Positions 18,506 to 27,761 of a DNA stretch of 64,000 nucleotides are shown in pieces. The position numbers and the translations under genes were made by a program. This DNA comes from Natrinema salifodinae (GTDB taxonomy: Archaea > Halobacteriota > Halobacteria > Halobacteriales > Natrialbaceae): assembly GCF_900110455.1 (NCBI RefSeq), contig NZ_FOIS01000003.1, forward strand, positions 814,350-878,349. Direction: 5' to 3'. How positions within the stretch are numbered: position 1 is the first letter of the stretch; every line of letters begins with the position of its first letter. Below the pieces are notes generated by a model that worked only from the letters and a program-made list of their open reading frames with translations, was not told where the DNA came from and did no database searches.

Positions 18506-21500
18506 ATGAGCGATATGAGACAGGACTCCGGTATCGAGGAGGCGGTGATCGAAGGCGAATTCGGCCCCCGCGAGGAGCGATCCGGCGACCCCCATCTCCC
18601 CAGCGGTAGCGGTCCCGTCGAATCGCCTGGCGGACACGAGGAACCCGACCACTTCGCGCTCATCTACGAGCGTCGGGCGGAGCAGTTCGCGACGGTCGTC
18701 CCCTACGTCCGGCAGGGCCTCGAGCGCGGTGAGCACTGTCTGTACATCTACGCCGAAAACACTCGAGCGGACGTACTCGAGGCGCTGCGATCCAGCGGCG
18801 TCGACGTCGACGCCGCGCTCGACGACGGCCGACTCTCGCTGCGCTCCGTCGAGGAGACGTACCTCGAGGGCGGGGAGTTCGACGTCGACGAGGCCTACGG
18901 GCTCCTCGAAGCCGCCATGGAGAAGGGCCAGTCCGAGTACGAGGGCTTCCGCGTGACGGCCGAGGAGACGTGGCTCGTTCGCGACGAGGCGACGCAGGAA
19001 GCGTTCATGACGTGCGAAGCGCGCGTGAACGAACTCTTCGACGGCGAGGCGGGAATGGCGCTGTGTCAATACAACCGCGACCGGCTCCCGCCGTCGGTTA
19101 TCGAAGACGTCATCGAGACCCATCCCTACCTGATCTACGACGACACGGTCTGTCACAACGTCTACTACACGCCGCCCGCGGAGTTCTTCGGCCCCGATAG
19201 ACCGGCCTGCGACAACGAACGGAAACTGCAGACCCTGGTCGACCGAACCTCGGCGCGAACGACCCTCCGGACCGACGAGTGGGCCCAGCGGAAGCTGTAC
19301 GCGATCGTCTCGGATCCGCACCGGACGTTCGAGGAAAAGGTCGACGACCTCCTCGCGTTCGGCCGCGAGCTGTTCGGACTCGAAGTCGGCGGGATCGCTC
19401 GCGTCGACCCGGCGACCGATCTGTACCGGATCGAAGCGATCAGCGGCGACCACGAACAGCTGGAGCCGGGAACGGAGATCCCGCTGTCCGACACCTACTG
19501 CCGCGAGGTGATCGAAGACGACCCGACCGTCCCGAAACCGACCGAGTTCTCGGCCGCCACCGGCGGCCTTCCGGAGACGCCAGGCGACGACCGCGCCCAG
19601 GACGTTCGGGTGTACCTCGGCACCTGTATCCCGATCGAGGGCGACCTCGACCGGACGTTCTTCTTTACCTCCTCCGACCCGTCCGACGGCGCGGTCTCAG
19701 AGAAGGAGCAAGCCTTCCTCCAGTTGATGGGAGAGTGGGTGAAATACGAGCTGGAACGGCGCCACCACGAACGTCTCCTGCGGGACCTCTACGAGACGAT
19801 CGCCGACCCTGAGGCGTCGTTCGACGCGAAGCTCGAGCGGCTGCTCGAACTGGGCAGCGAGCGGTTCGGCCTCGAGATCGGGTACTTCACCCAGACCGAC
19901 GACGGCGCGTTCGAGGTCGTCGCCGCGGTCGGCGACCACGACAAGATTCGGGCCGGCGTCACCGACTCGATCCGCAATACGTACTGCGAGAAGCTGCTCG
20001 CGTCGCCCGATCCGATCTCGGTGACCGACGCCGCCGAGGTCGGGTGGACCGACGACCACGCCTACGAACGGTTCGGGCTGGACGCCTATTTCGCGACGAC
20101 CGTCCACGTCGGCGGCGAGGAGTACGGGACGCTGTGCTTCGGTTCCGAGTCACCGCGCAAACTCCCGTTCTCGGACGCCGAACGGACGTTCCTCGACCTG
20201 ATGGGGCAGTGGGTGAGCCACGAGTTGGACCAGCGCCGCCGCAGGCGGTCCCTCCAGAAGAGCTACGAGATCACGTCCGACCCCGGACTCTCCTTCGAGG
20301 AAAAGCTCGAACGCCTGCTCGAGGTCGGCCGCGAGCGGTTCGGCCTCGAGATGGGCGGGCTGAACCACCTGCCCACGTGGGACGGCGCGTTCAGGCTGGA
20401 GAAGGGCATCGGCCTCGACGTCGATCCCGACGACGAACTGTGGACCGATCCGGGGATGGGTTGTTTCTGTCGCCAGGCGATCACTGCCGACGCGCCGGTC
20501 GATACGACCGACGCGAGCGAGACCGACTGGGCGGACGACGAGGTCTTCCGTGAATTCGGGCTGACGACATACCTCGGGACGAAGGTCGCGAGCGGGTCCG
20601 GACCGTACGGGACGCTCTGGTTCGGCAGTACGGAGTCGCGCGACCGGCCGTTCTCCGACGCCGAGCGGACGTTCATCGAGTTGATGGGCCAGTGGGTCGG
20701 CTACGAGATCGAGCGACGGGAACACAGGCGCTCCCAGGAGCGCCTGTACGAGATCACCGCCGACAGCGATCGCACGTTCGACGAGAAGGTCGAGCGACTG
20801 CTCGATCTGGGTCGCGAGTGGTTCGACCTCGACATGGGCTTCTTCCTCGAGAAGCAGGGCGACGAGTTCCGCGTCGTCAAGACTCGAGGGACCGACCTGG
20901 AGGAGGGCGTCGCGACGCTGTGTGCCAATTCGGGCAACTACTGTAAGCAGACGATCACGGTCGACGTTCCGGTCGGCGTCGAAGACACCAAAGCGATCGG
21001 CTGGGACGACGATCCGCTCTACGAGGAGTACGGGCTCGGCTGCTATCTCGGGACCAGGGTGCTCGACGGCGACGGCGTTTACGGATCGGTGTGTTTCGCC
21101 GACAGCACCGCGCGGCAGCGGGAGTTCTCCGACGCCGAGTACGCCTTCCTGGACCTGATCGGGCAGTGGCTCAGCTACGAACTCGAGCGCGACGAGCGCG
21201 AGCGGCGACTCGAGCGGTCCAACGAACGACTCGAGGAGTCCAACAAGCGCCTCGAACAGTTCGCCTACGCGGCCTCCCACGACCTGCAAGAGCCCCTGCG
21301 GATGGTCTCGAGTTACCTCCAACTCCTCGAGCGGCGGTACGGCGACGACCTCGACGGCGACGGGGAGGAGTTCCTCGAGTTCGCCGTCGACGGCGCCGAT
21401 CGCATGCGCGAGATGATCGACGGCTTACTCCAGTACTCCCGGGTCGAAACCCGGGGCGAGCCGCTCGAACCGGTCGATCTCGACGACGTGTTCGAGAGCG

Positions 21501-21931
21501 TCCGCGAGGACCTCCGCGTCCAGATCGAGGAGACCGATGCCGAGATCACCGCCGACCCGCTCCCGCCGGTCCGGGGCGACGCCAGCCAGTTGCGCCAGGT
21601 ATTCCAGAACTTGCTGTCGAACGCGATCAAGTACAGCGGCGACGAGCCACCGCGGATCCACGTCAGCGCCGAGCGTCGGAGCCGAGGCCGGACGCGAGTG
21701 ATCTCGGTCGAAGACGAGGGGATCGGCATCGAGCCGGACGAACAGGAGCGCATCTTCGACATCTTCGATCGCCTCCACAGCCGCGAGGAGTACGACGGCA
21801 CCGGCATCGGCCTGGCGCTCTGTGAACGGATCGTCGAGCGCCACGACGGCGAGATCTGGGTCGACGCCGAGTCGGGCGAGGGATCGACGTTCTCGTTCAC
21901 GCTTCAGCCGCCGGCCGAGGGCGAATCGTAA
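18506..21931 (+). CDS. Sensor histidine kinase with MEDS and four tandem GAF domains
   Basis: A 1141-residue soluble sensor kinase. An N-terminal MEDS domain (about residues 48-205; begins DHFALIYERRAEQF), thought to sense one-carbon or hydrocarbon compounds, is followed by four GAF units of about 160 residues starting near 261, 423, 582 and 743. Each begins with a YEI/YET..FEEK-type helix and ends with a QWV.(Y/H)E(L/I) segment. A coiled coil (893-922) leads to HisKA, with phospho-acceptor His925 in SHDLQEPL, and HATPase (NLLSNAIKYSG, DEGIGI, GTGIGL). No transmembrane segment and no receiver domain are seen, and no response-regulator gene is near. Signals are unknown. Confidence 0.9.
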   Translation: MSDMRQDSGIEEAVIEGEFGPREERSGDPHLPSGSGPVESPGGHEEPDHFALIYERRAEQFATVVPYVRQGLERGEHCLYIYAENTRADVLEALRSSGVDVDAALDDGRLSLRSVEETYLEGGEFDVDEAYGLLEAAMEKGQSEYEGFRVTAEETWLVRDEATQEAFMTCEARVNELFDGEAGMALCQYNRDRLPPSVIEDVIETHPYLIYDDTVCHNVYYTPPAEFFGPDRPACDNERKLQTLVDRTSARTTLRTDEWAQRKLYAIVSDPHRTFEEKVDDLLAFGRELFGLEVGGIARVDPATDLYRIEAISGDHEQLEPGTEIPLSDTYCREVIEDDPTVPKPTEFSAATGGLPETPGDDRAQDVRVYLGTCIPIEGDLDRTFFFTSSDPSDGAVSEKEQAFLQLMGEWVKYELERRHHERLLRDLYETIADPEASFDAKLERLLELGSERFGLEIGYFTQTDDGAFEVVAAVGDHDKIRAGVTDSIRNTYCEKLLASPDPISVTDAAEVGWTDDHAYERFGLDAYFATTVHVGGEEYGTLCFGSESPRKLPFSDAERTFLDLMGQWVSHELDQRRRRRSLQKSYEITSDPGLSFEEKLERLLEVGRERFGLEMGGLNHLPTWDGAFRLEKGIGLDVDPDDELWTDPGMGCFCRQAITADAPVDTTDASETDWADDEVFREFGLTTYLGTKVASGSGPYGTLWFGSTESRDRPFSDAERTFIELMGQWVGYEIERREHRRSQERLYEITADSDRTFDEKVERLLDLGREWFDLDMGFFLEKQGDEFRVVKTRGTDLEEGVATLCANSGNYCKQTITVDVPVGVEDTKAIGWDDDPLYEEYGLGCYLGTRVLDGDGVYGSVCFADSTARQREFSDAEYAFLDLIGQWLSYELERDERERRLERSNERLEESNKRLEQFAYAASHDLQEPLRMVSSYLQLLERRYGDDLDGDGEEFLEFAVDGADRMREMIDGLLQYSRVETRGEPLEPVDLDDVFESVREDLRVQIEETDAEITADPLPPVRGDASQLRQVFQNLLSNAIKYSGDEPPRIHVSAERRSRGRTRVISVEDEGIGIEPDEQERIFDIFDRLHSREEYDGTGIGLALCERIVERHDGEIWVDAESGEGSTFSFTLQPPAEGES

Positions 21932-21968
21932 CCGACTCGATCGCCTCCACAGGTCGGGTCCCGTCCGA

Positions 21969-22340
21969 TCAGGCGCTGAGCGCAGCCCCGACTGCGCCGG
22001 CGACCGCGCTCTCGAGGGCCATGACGAGCGAGACGGCGGCGGCGAAAGCGAAGATGCCGAGACCGACCGTCCCGGAGATCGCCCCGCCGACGGGACCGAG
22101 CGCGAGCCCGGCGATCCCGACGGCGACGCCGATGAGCAGGCCGCCGATGATCCCGCCGAGCGCGCCCGCGAGCAGTCCGTGCCAGAAGCCGCTTCCGAGC
22201 CCGCCGCCGCCCATGTAGCCCGCGACGAAGCCGCCGACCAACCCCGCCGCGAGCTGGCCGACGCCCGGAAGGGCCAGCCCGAGGATTCCGAGGACCGTCG
22301 CGACGACGAAGCCAACGAAGACGGCGCGCCAGTTTGTCAT
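21969..22340 (-). CDS. DUF5518-like small membrane protein
   Basis: A 123-residue membrane protein made almost only of hydrophobic and Gly-rich helices, about four segments: AVFVGFVVATVLGILGLALP, then AAGLVGGFVAGYMGGGG, LLAGALGGIIGGLLIGVAVG and a last GIFAFAAAVSLVMAL. This Gly-zipper pattern is common in haloarchaeal DUF5518 proteins of unknown function. The start MTNWRAVFVGF at 22340 is chosen because upstream codons are non-coding in character. It converges on the histidine kinase with only 37 bases between stops, and is divergent from NOG1. Confidence 0.75.
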   Translation of the reverse strand: MTNWRAVFVGFVVATVLGILGLALPGVGQLAAGLVGGFVAGYMGGGGLGSGFWHGLLAGALGGIIGGLLIGVAVGIAGLALGPVGGAISGTVGLGIFAFAAAVSLVMALESAVAGAVGAALSA

Positions 22341-22392
22341 ACCAGAACGTACGATGGCGACGGGGATAAGCTGACGGCGGCCAACGGACGCC

Positions 22393-22400
22393 CTTTTATG
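22393..22400 (+). promoter_or_regulatory. TATA-like box of the NOG1 GTPase gene
   Basis: The sequence cttttatg lies about 26 bases before ATG 22423, predicting a leaderless transcript. Confidence 0.6.
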
Positions 22401-22422
22401 GTCGCGGGTCATAGCAGCGGGC

Positions 22423-23412
22423 ATGATTTTCGAAGACCTTCCGACGACGCCCACGTCGGAAGAGTTGATCGACAAGGCGTTTTCGCGGGCAGCTCGGGCC
22501 GGCAAGGCCAAAGGCGGCCTCGAAGCCCAGCAGTCGATGCTGCAGACGGCGGCCAACATCATCTCGGATAACCTCGAGAACGTCGTGACCGCCTGGCCGG
22601 ACTTCGAGTACGACGCCCACCCGTTCTACTACGAGCTGGCGGACGCGATCGTCGACGTCGACGACCTGCGCCAGAGCCTCTCGGAAGTGATGTGGGCCAG
22701 CCGGAAGGCCCGCGAGATCCACGAGGAGTACCAGCCCCGCCTGCGCAAGACCGACACGGACACCGCGCGGAAACACCGCAAACAGGCCTTCGCCAGGCTC
22801 GCGGACATCGTCGAGCAGGTCGACGACCACCTGCTGTACATCAACGAGGCGCGCAACGACCTCCGGGACCTGCCGGATATCGATCCCGACGAGCCGACGA
22901 TCGTCGTCGCCGGCTACCCCAACGTCGGCAAGTCCTCGTTCGTCAACGACGTCACCAGCGCCCGGGGCGAGACCGCCTCCTACCCCTTCACCACGAAGGG
23001 GATCGGCGTCGGCCACTTCGAGCGGGAGCACATCCGCTACCAGATCGTCGACACGCCTGGCCTGCTCGACCGCCCGCCGGCGGAGCGCAACGAGATCGAG
23101 TCCCAGGCGGTCAGCGCGATCGAGCATCTGGCGGACTGCATGCTCGTCATGCTCGATCCCAGCGGGGAGTGTGGCTACCCGCTGGCCTCGCAACTCGAAC
23201 TCCGCGACGCGATTGCAGCCCAGTTCGAGGAGATACCCGTGCTCACGGTCGCCAACAAAGCCGACCGCGAGGAGGTCTGGGACGACAGCCTGCGCGACGA
23301 GATGAACGCCGACTACACCATGAGCATCGAGACCGACGAGAACGTCGAGACGGTGCTCGACGCGGCCGTCGACGCGGTCGATTACGAGCCCGAGTTGCCG
23401 TTCGAGGGGTGA
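22423..23412 (+). CDS. NOG1-family ribosome-associated GTPase
   Basis: Archaeal relative of the eukaryotic nucleolar GTPase Nog1 (Obg/HflX class), thought to act in large-subunit assembly. An N-terminal helical domain (about 1-160) precedes the G domain: G1 GYPNVGKSSF (about 165-174), G2 PFTTKGI, G3 DTPGLLDRP, and G4 NKAD (about 283). The helical part matches the four-helix bundle of Nog1. At 329 residues it lacks the long C-terminal extension of eukaryotic proteins. A TATA box 26 bases upstream fixes the start. Confidence 0.9.
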   Translation: MIFEDLPTTPTSEELIDKAFSRAARAGKAKGGLEAQQSMLQTAANIISDNLENVVTAWPDFEYDAHPFYYELADAIVDVDDLRQSLSEVMWASRKAREIHEEYQPRLRKTDTDTARKHRKQAFARLADIVEQVDDHLLYINEARNDLRDLPDIDPDEPTIVVAGYPNVGKSSFVNDVTSARGETASYPFTTKGIGVGHFEREHIRYQIVDTPGLLDRPPAERNEIESQAVSAIEHLADCMLVMLDPSGECGYPLASQLELRDAIAAQFEEIPVLTVANKADREEVWDDSLRDEMNADYTMSIETDENVETVLDAAVDAVDYEPELPFEG

Positions 23413-23499
23413 GGTGCCGGTGCGACCGCCCCTTCGGAACGGGCGCGACGGCGATGCCGGGAGCAACGGCCGGCGCCCGACGGCGGCCCCGCGATCGCG

Positions 23500-23805
23500 A
23501 TGAAGGGTCCGGGAATCCTCTGGATGCTCCAGACCGCCGCCGGGTTCTCGATGGCCGGCCCGATAGTCATCGTCGGCGTCGAGTTCCTCCGAACCGGTCG
23601 GCCCGTCGCCGGGGTCGGGTTTCTCGCCCTCGGTGCGATCGTCCTCTACTTTCCGACCTACCTCGGCAACCGGATCGGCGGGCCGAGAACGTGGCTTCGA
23701 CGCGGCCTCGACCGAGTTCGAAGCGGCGACGATAGCGAGACGGGGGCAGGAGAGTCCGACGAAGACTCGCACCGGTTGCGCATTTTCGATCGAATTCGCC
23801 GCTAG
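23500..23805 (+). CDS. Small two-helix membrane protein
   Basis: A 101-residue protein with two hydrophobic helices, about residues 6-27 (ending SMAGPIVIVGVEFL) and 37-53 (VAGVGFLALGAIVLYFP), then a basic/acidic cytosolic tail (GPRTWLRRGLDRV, later DEDSHRLRIFDRIRR). Short membrane proteins of this layout are widespread in haloarchaea and uncharacterised. It follows NOG1 by 87 bases in the same direction and may share its transcript. Nothing in the sequence indicates a function. Confidence 0.65.
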   Translation: MKGPGILWMLQTAAGFSMAGPIVIVGVEFLRTGRPVAGVGFLALGAIVLYFPTYLGNRIGGPRTWLRRGLDRVRSGDDSETGAGESDEDSHRLRIFDRIRR

Positions 23806-23851
23806 CAGCGCCGGTGACAGGTTGCCGTCCGACGCTGTCCGGCGCTCGACA

Positions 23852-25147
23852 CTACCCTCGTTCGACGACCTCGACGTACCTGATTTCGACGCCGACGGTG
23901 GCGTCGGCGTGGCGGTTGACCCGCTCGTGGATGACGTCGAGCAGTTCGGGCGCGGACTCGCCTGGCGGACCGCCGATCGTCACGATCACGCGCTGTGGAT
24001 TCCGGAACGGATAGTCGTTGTCCAGGACAACCTCGAATTCGAGCAGTTGGTAGTCCTCGTACTGTTCCTGTGCGAGGACGTCCTCCACTTCCTCGCGGGC
24101 GTCCTGTTCGAAGGTCCCGACCTCGTAGGTGCTGTAGGTGATGCCGCCGAGAAACACCGCGAAGACGAGGACGATGACGACCAGGCCGAGGATCCGCTTG
24201 CGGACGCGCTGTTCGGTCTCGCCGAGTTCGAACAGGCTCTCGGGCCGATAGCCGGCGTACCACAGCGTCAGCAGGCCGGCGAGGTTCACCGAGAGGAGGT
24301 TGACGAGGACGAGCACCGTCGCGCCGATCGCCGACGTCGGTTGGCCCCAGGCGATGGCGATTCCCGCGACGCCGGCGGGCGGAATCAGCGCCGCCGCGAT
24401 CATCACGCCGACGAGCGCGACCGAGGTTCCGGTCGCGATGCTGACGACCCCCGCGACGCCCGCGCCGAGCGCGATCGCGAGCGACAGCAAGTCCGGCGCG
24501 AGCCGCTCCGCGATCTCGCCGACGCTCGAGAGGACGAGATTCGGCGGAACGATGTTCGTCATGCGAACCACCAGCGCGAAGACCGCGGCGGCCGCGATCG
24601 CGAGCACGACGCCGATGATCTGGAAGGTGATGCTCTCGACGAACATCTCCTCGTCGTCGATCACCGTCCCGACGCTGGCGCCAAGCGCCGGTCCGATCAG
24701 CGGCGCGATCACCATCGACCCGACGACGACCGCGGGCGAGTCGAGCAACAGCCCCGCGGTCGCGACGACGGCGCTGATGATCGTCATCACCGCGTAGACG
24801 GGAAACGTAGGCGTCAGCTCGTCGGCCTCGGCCTGCAGTTCCTGGCGCGAGATGCGGTCCGACTCGACGTCGTCGCTCTCGTACTCGTCGCGCAGGCCCT
24901 GAAATCGCCGGGAAACGACCGTCTCCGCGTCGACGACGACCGTGTAGGCGTCCTCGTCGACCCCGACGTCCTGAAGTTCGTCGAGGACCGGTTCGACGGC
25001 CGGATCCGGCAGCGGGAAGTAGACGACCGCCGTGTACTCGCGCTTGCTGTCCTCGTCGGTCAGGACGTAGTCGATCCCCCGGTCGTTGAGGGTGTCGAGT
25101 ATCGTCTCTCGCTTGCCCGTCGGGACCGTCAACTGTACGAGCCGCAC
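23852..25147 (-). CDS. TIGR00341/DUF389 family membrane protein
   Basis: An integral membrane protein of uncharacterised family DUF389/TIGR00341. The N-terminal soluble part (about residues 1-110) begins VRLVQLTVPTGKRETIL. Six to seven hydrophobic segments follow, including VYAVMTIISAVVATAGLLL, SPAVVVGSMVIAPLIGPAL and TSVALVGVMIAAALIPPAGV, which carry the family's Gly/Pro-rich signature. A final soluble domain holds EVVLDNDYPFRNPQRVIVTI. The start was placed at GTG 25147; ATG 25174 is possible but adds nine weakly typical residues. It is divergent from engB; transport or channel activity is only inferred from topology. Confidence 0.8.
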   Translation of the reverse strand: MRLVQLTVPTGKRETILDTLNDRGIDYVLTDEDSKREYTAVVYFPLPDPAVEPVLDELQDVGVDEDAYTVVVDAETVVSRRFQGLRDEYESDDVESDRISRQELQAEADELTPTFPVYAVMTIISAVVATAGLLLDSPAVVVGSMVIAPLIGPALGASVGTVIDDEEMFVESITFQIIGVVLAIAAAAVFALVVRMTNIVPPNLVLSSVGEIAERLAPDLLSLAIALGAGVAGVVSIATGTSVALVGVMIAAALIPPAGVAGIAIAWGQPTSAIGATVLVLVNLLSVNLAGLLTLWYAGYRPESLFELGETEQRVRKRILGLVVIVLVFAVFLGGITYSTYEVGTFEQDAREEVEDVLAQEQYEDYQLLEFEVVLDNDYPFRNPQRVIVTIGGPPGESAPELLDVIHERVNRHADATVGVEIRYVEVVERG

Positions 25148-25289
25148 AGTTCTCCCTGAGATACGGTGGGGCATAATTCCGGGGCATTCCGTCACGCGCT
25201 GCAGGGCAGATTCGAGCCGCAGCCGCCGTTGGCGGACTTGTCGCGACTGAGACCGCGACGAGACCGCACCGAACGGCCGCGTCACGGCG

Positions 25290-25298
25290 CTTATATAA
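25290..25298 (+). promoter_or_regulatory. Strong TATA box of engB
   Basis: The sequence cttatataa is centred 28 bases before ATG 25322, close to the archaeal consensus; the message should be leaderless. Confidence 0.75.
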
Positions 25299-25321
25299 CC
25301 GCGCCCGGTTTAGACTGGCAT

Positions 25322-25939
25322 ATGTTCGACACGCGCCCCAATCGAGAGGCCGAAGTGGCCCTCGTCGGTCGCTCGAACGTGGGCAAGTCAACGCTCATGC
25401 GCGAGCTGACCGGGCACACGTTCGACACCGGCGGCAAGCCAGGCGTCACGCGCCAACCCAACCACTACGACTGGGCTCCCGAGGACTTCGTCATCACCGA
25501 CCTCCCCGGCTTCGGCTTCATGAGCGGCGTCGAGGAGGACTACCGCGAGGAGATCAAGACCAACATCGTCCGCTATCTCGAGGAGTACGCCGAGAACATC
25601 CTCGTGGGGATCCTCGTCGTCGACGGCAAGAGCGTCATCGACATCATCGACCGCCACTCCGGTCCCGACGAGATCCCCTACGACGTGGAGATGTTCCACT
25701 TCCTGCAGGACCTCGGGGTTCCGACCGTCGTCGCCGTCAACAAGATGGACAAGGTCGACGACAAGGACGAGCGCCTGAACGAACTCTGCGATCGCCTGGG
25801 CCTCTACCCGCCGTGGAAACAGTGGCAGGACACCATCGCGCCGATCACCGCCAAACGGGGCCAAATCGACTCGCTCAACGAGGCCGTCCGCACCCACTTA
25901 CACGACCAGCAGCGGGACGACCTGTTTAAATTCTTCTAA
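25322..25939 (+). CDS. engB: EngB-type ribosome-assembly GTP-binding protein
   Basis: A TRAFAC-class GTPase of the EngB/YihA family, linked in bacteria to 50S subunit maturation. G1 GRSNVGKST (about residues 17-25), G2 PGVTRQP (about 40-46), G3 DLPGFGF (about 59-65) and G4 NKMDK (about 140-144) are all present, and the last strand ITAKRGQ fits G5. At 205 residues it is a lone G domain. The ATG lies 28 bases after a strong TATA box. It is divergently arranged with the DUF389 gene; a hairpin-forming repeat follows its stop. Confidence 0.92.
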   Translation: MFDTRPNREAEVALVGRSNVGKSTLMRELTGHTFDTGGKPGVTRQPNHYDWAPEDFVITDLPGFGFMSGVEEDYREEIKTNIVRYLEEYAENILVGILVVDGKSVIDIIDRHSGPDEIPYDVEMFHFLQDLGVPTVVAVNKMDKVDDKDERLNELCDRLGLYPPWKQWQDTIAPITAKRGQIDSLNEAVRTHLHDQQRDDLFKFF

Positions 25940-25940
25940 C

Positions 25941-25991
25941 GAAATTTTGCGCTGCGTGCGGCCGCTTCGCGACCGCACTCGACAAAATTTC
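25941..25991 (+). repeat. Imperfect inverted repeat after engB
   Basis: Arms gaaattttg (25941-25949) and caaaatttc (25983-25991) are perfectly complementary, and an inner stem pairs gtgcgg (25956-25961) with ccgcac (25973-25978). It begins one base after the engB stop. It may be a terminator-like hairpin for the engB message or a small dispersed repeat unit. Confidence 0.6.
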
Positions 25992-26110
25992 GATCAAAAG
26001 CACTCCTCCCTCCGTTCCGAGCGCTTCGTGCTCTCCACATCGGTCGTCGGCCCGCTCGCTCCTGACCGTCGCTCGCGGTTGCAAGCGGTGTCCTCGTATT
26101 CACCGACTCG

Positions 26111-27112
26111 TCACAGCTCCGGCGCGACTTCCCTTCCGAGCCGTTCGATCGATTCCTGCATCGCCGCCGTGTCGATGCCAGGACAGTACGAGCGGAAGAT
26201 GATGTGCACGTCGTCGCCCAACTCCTCGCGGTAGGTCTCGAGTTCCGCGCGGACCTGGTCCGGCGAACCGACGATCGCGTCCTCCTTGAGCTCTCGTTTC
26301 CGTTCGTCCGGGAGCGCCTCGATATCGTCGTCGCCCATCCACTCCGCGTACTTCCGCTGCTGGTAAAAATAACCGTCGCGCATCGTTTCCCAGGCGTCGT
26401 CCGCGGAGTCGCCGACGAACCCATACCGGACGATGTACGTCGTGAAATCGCCGTCGAGCCCTTCCTCCTCGCGGACTCGCTCGATGTCGTCCATGCGGGT
26501 CCGGATGTCCTCGAGCGACAGCATCTCGTTGGCACACCAGCCGTCGCCCAGCCGCGCCGCGCGCCTGACCGCCGGCTTCGCCAGGCCGCCGAGGACGATC
26601 GGCGGCGCCTCGTCCGGCGTCGGCGTCACCTCGGTCGCGGGATCGATCGCGTGATAGTCGGGGTCGTACTCGAGCGGGCCTGGCGACCAGGCGTTGCGCA
26701 GGACGGCGATCGCGTCCTCGGTGCGGGCCGTTCGTTCCGCCTTCGGAATCCCGAAATTCTCGAACTCCCGATCCCAGTAGGCGATCGAGAGGCCGAGCGT
26801 CAACCGGTCGTCGGAGAGGGCCGCGATCGTCGCGGCGTCTTCCGCGAGGCGCACCGCGTCGTAGAACGGCGCGAGCGCCACGGCCGAGCCGATCCGAATC
26901 TCGTCGGTCCGGCCGGCGAGCGCCCCCATCGTCGGGACCGTCCCCGACAGGTAGCCGTCGTCGGCGAAGTGGTGTTCCGACGTCCAGACGCTGTCGAGTC
27001 CCGCCCGGTCGGCGGCCGCCCCGAGTTCCAAAAGTTCGTCGTAGATCGCCGCGGTCGAGCGGTCGTCGTCCGGTCGCCGCTGGGCGGTCAGCAGGCCGAG
27101 TCCGAGATCCAT
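26111..27112 (-). CDS. LLM-class flavin/F420-dependent oxidoreductase
   Basis: A luciferase-like monooxygenase-fold (bacterial luciferase superfamily) TIM barrel that uses FMN or F420. Typical segments are GLDSVWTSEHHF (about residues 38-49), IRIGSAVALAPFYDAVRLAED (in part; about 72-90), LTLGLSIAYWDREFENFGI, and PPIVLGGLAKPAVRRAARLGDGW from about 165 on (given in part). The C-terminal AIVGSPDQVRAELE is the usual cofactor-phosphate region. The 333 residues match the family. Substrate is unknown. It stands alone on the minus strand, flanked by a hairpin region and by a GNAT gene. Confidence 0.85.
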   Translation of the reverse strand: MDLGLGLLTAQRRPDDDRSTAAIYDELLELGAAADRAGLDSVWTSEHHFADDGYLSGTVPTMGALAGRTDEIRIGSAVALAPFYDAVRLAEDAATIAALSDDRLTLGLSIAYWDREFENFGIPKAERTARTEDAIAVLRNAWSPGPLEYDPDYHAIDPATEVTPTPDEAPPIVLGGLAKPAVRRAARLGDGWCANEMLSLEDIRTRMDDIERVREEEGLDGDFTTYIVRYGFVGDSADDAWETMRDGYFYQQRKYAEWMGDDDIEALPDERKRELKEDAIVGSPDQVRAELETYREELGDDVHIIFRSYCPGIDTAAMQESIERLGREVAPEL

Positions 27113-27229
27113 GCGGCGTCGCTACGGTAACGACCGCCGAAAAGTGCCGGGTAGCATCGTCCTGCAAGGACACGACCATGGGCGAGGACTGCGGCCCGAC
27201 GACCTCGCCAGGCGTCCAAGCCCGTTCCG

Positions 27230-27748
27230 CTATGCTAACTCTCGTCGCATTCGAAGCGATTCGAGGGGGACGTCCGCCCGCATCTCGAGGACGACCGTTT
27301 CGACGCCCTCGTATCCCCGCCGTCGGTAGAAGTCGATCGCGTTTTTCGAAGCGGTAAGGACGATCGTCTCGAGGTCCGAATCGCGAGCGGCCGACTCGAG
27401 CGCGTCGAGGATCGCACCGCCGACGCCCTCGCGGACGTGATCCGGGCGGACGTAGACCGCGCCGATCTTGCCGACCGCCGGCTCGTCGACGTCGCTCGGG
27501 TCGCGCTCGAGCAAGCCAAAGCCGACGACGTCGTCGGCCCGCTCGGCGACGACGACGTGAAAGTCCGGCTCCCCCAGCGGATACCGTTCCGGATGCACGT
27601 TCGCGAGCCACGCTTCGACCTGGCGCTCGTCGTAGGCCTCGCTCCCCTGCTCGCGGATCGCGGCGACGTGGACGTCGGCGATCGGCTCGGCGTCGGCCGG
27701 CCTGGCCTCGCGGATTCGGACGTCGATGTCGTCTCGAGTCGGGGACAC
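27230..27748 (-). CDS. GNAT family N-acetyltransferase
   Basis: An acetyl-CoA-dependent transferase of the GNAT fold, 172 residues. VRIREARPADAEPIADVHV opens the fold; AVYVRPDHVREGVGGAILDAL (in part; about residues 94-112) contains the R/QxxGxG/A-type pyrophosphate loop as REGVGGA; LTASKNAIDFYRRRGYEG near 135-152 is the C-terminal motif. The start codon is GTG (27748), only 13 bases after the stop of the dehydrogenase to its right is not applicable: that gene ends at 27762 on the same strand, so the two are probably co-transcribed. Acceptor (small molecule or protein N-terminus) unknown. Confidence 0.85.
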   Translation of the reverse strand: MSPTRDDIDVRIREARPADAEPIADVHVAAIREQGSEAYDERQVEAWLANVHPERYPLGEPDFHVVVAERADDVVGFGLLERDPSDVDEPAVGKIGAVYVRPDHVREGVGGAILDALESAARDSDLETIVLTASKNAIDFYRRRGYEGVETVVLEMRADVPLESLRMRRELA

Positions 27749-27761
27749 CGGTATCGGCCCG

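Noticed and set aside
27230..27748. Independent promoter for the GNAT gene
   Set aside because: Only 13 bases separate it from the stop of the dehydrogenase gene upstream on the same strand, so co-transcription is simpler. One sentence in its feature entry is awkwardly worded, but the meaning is this.
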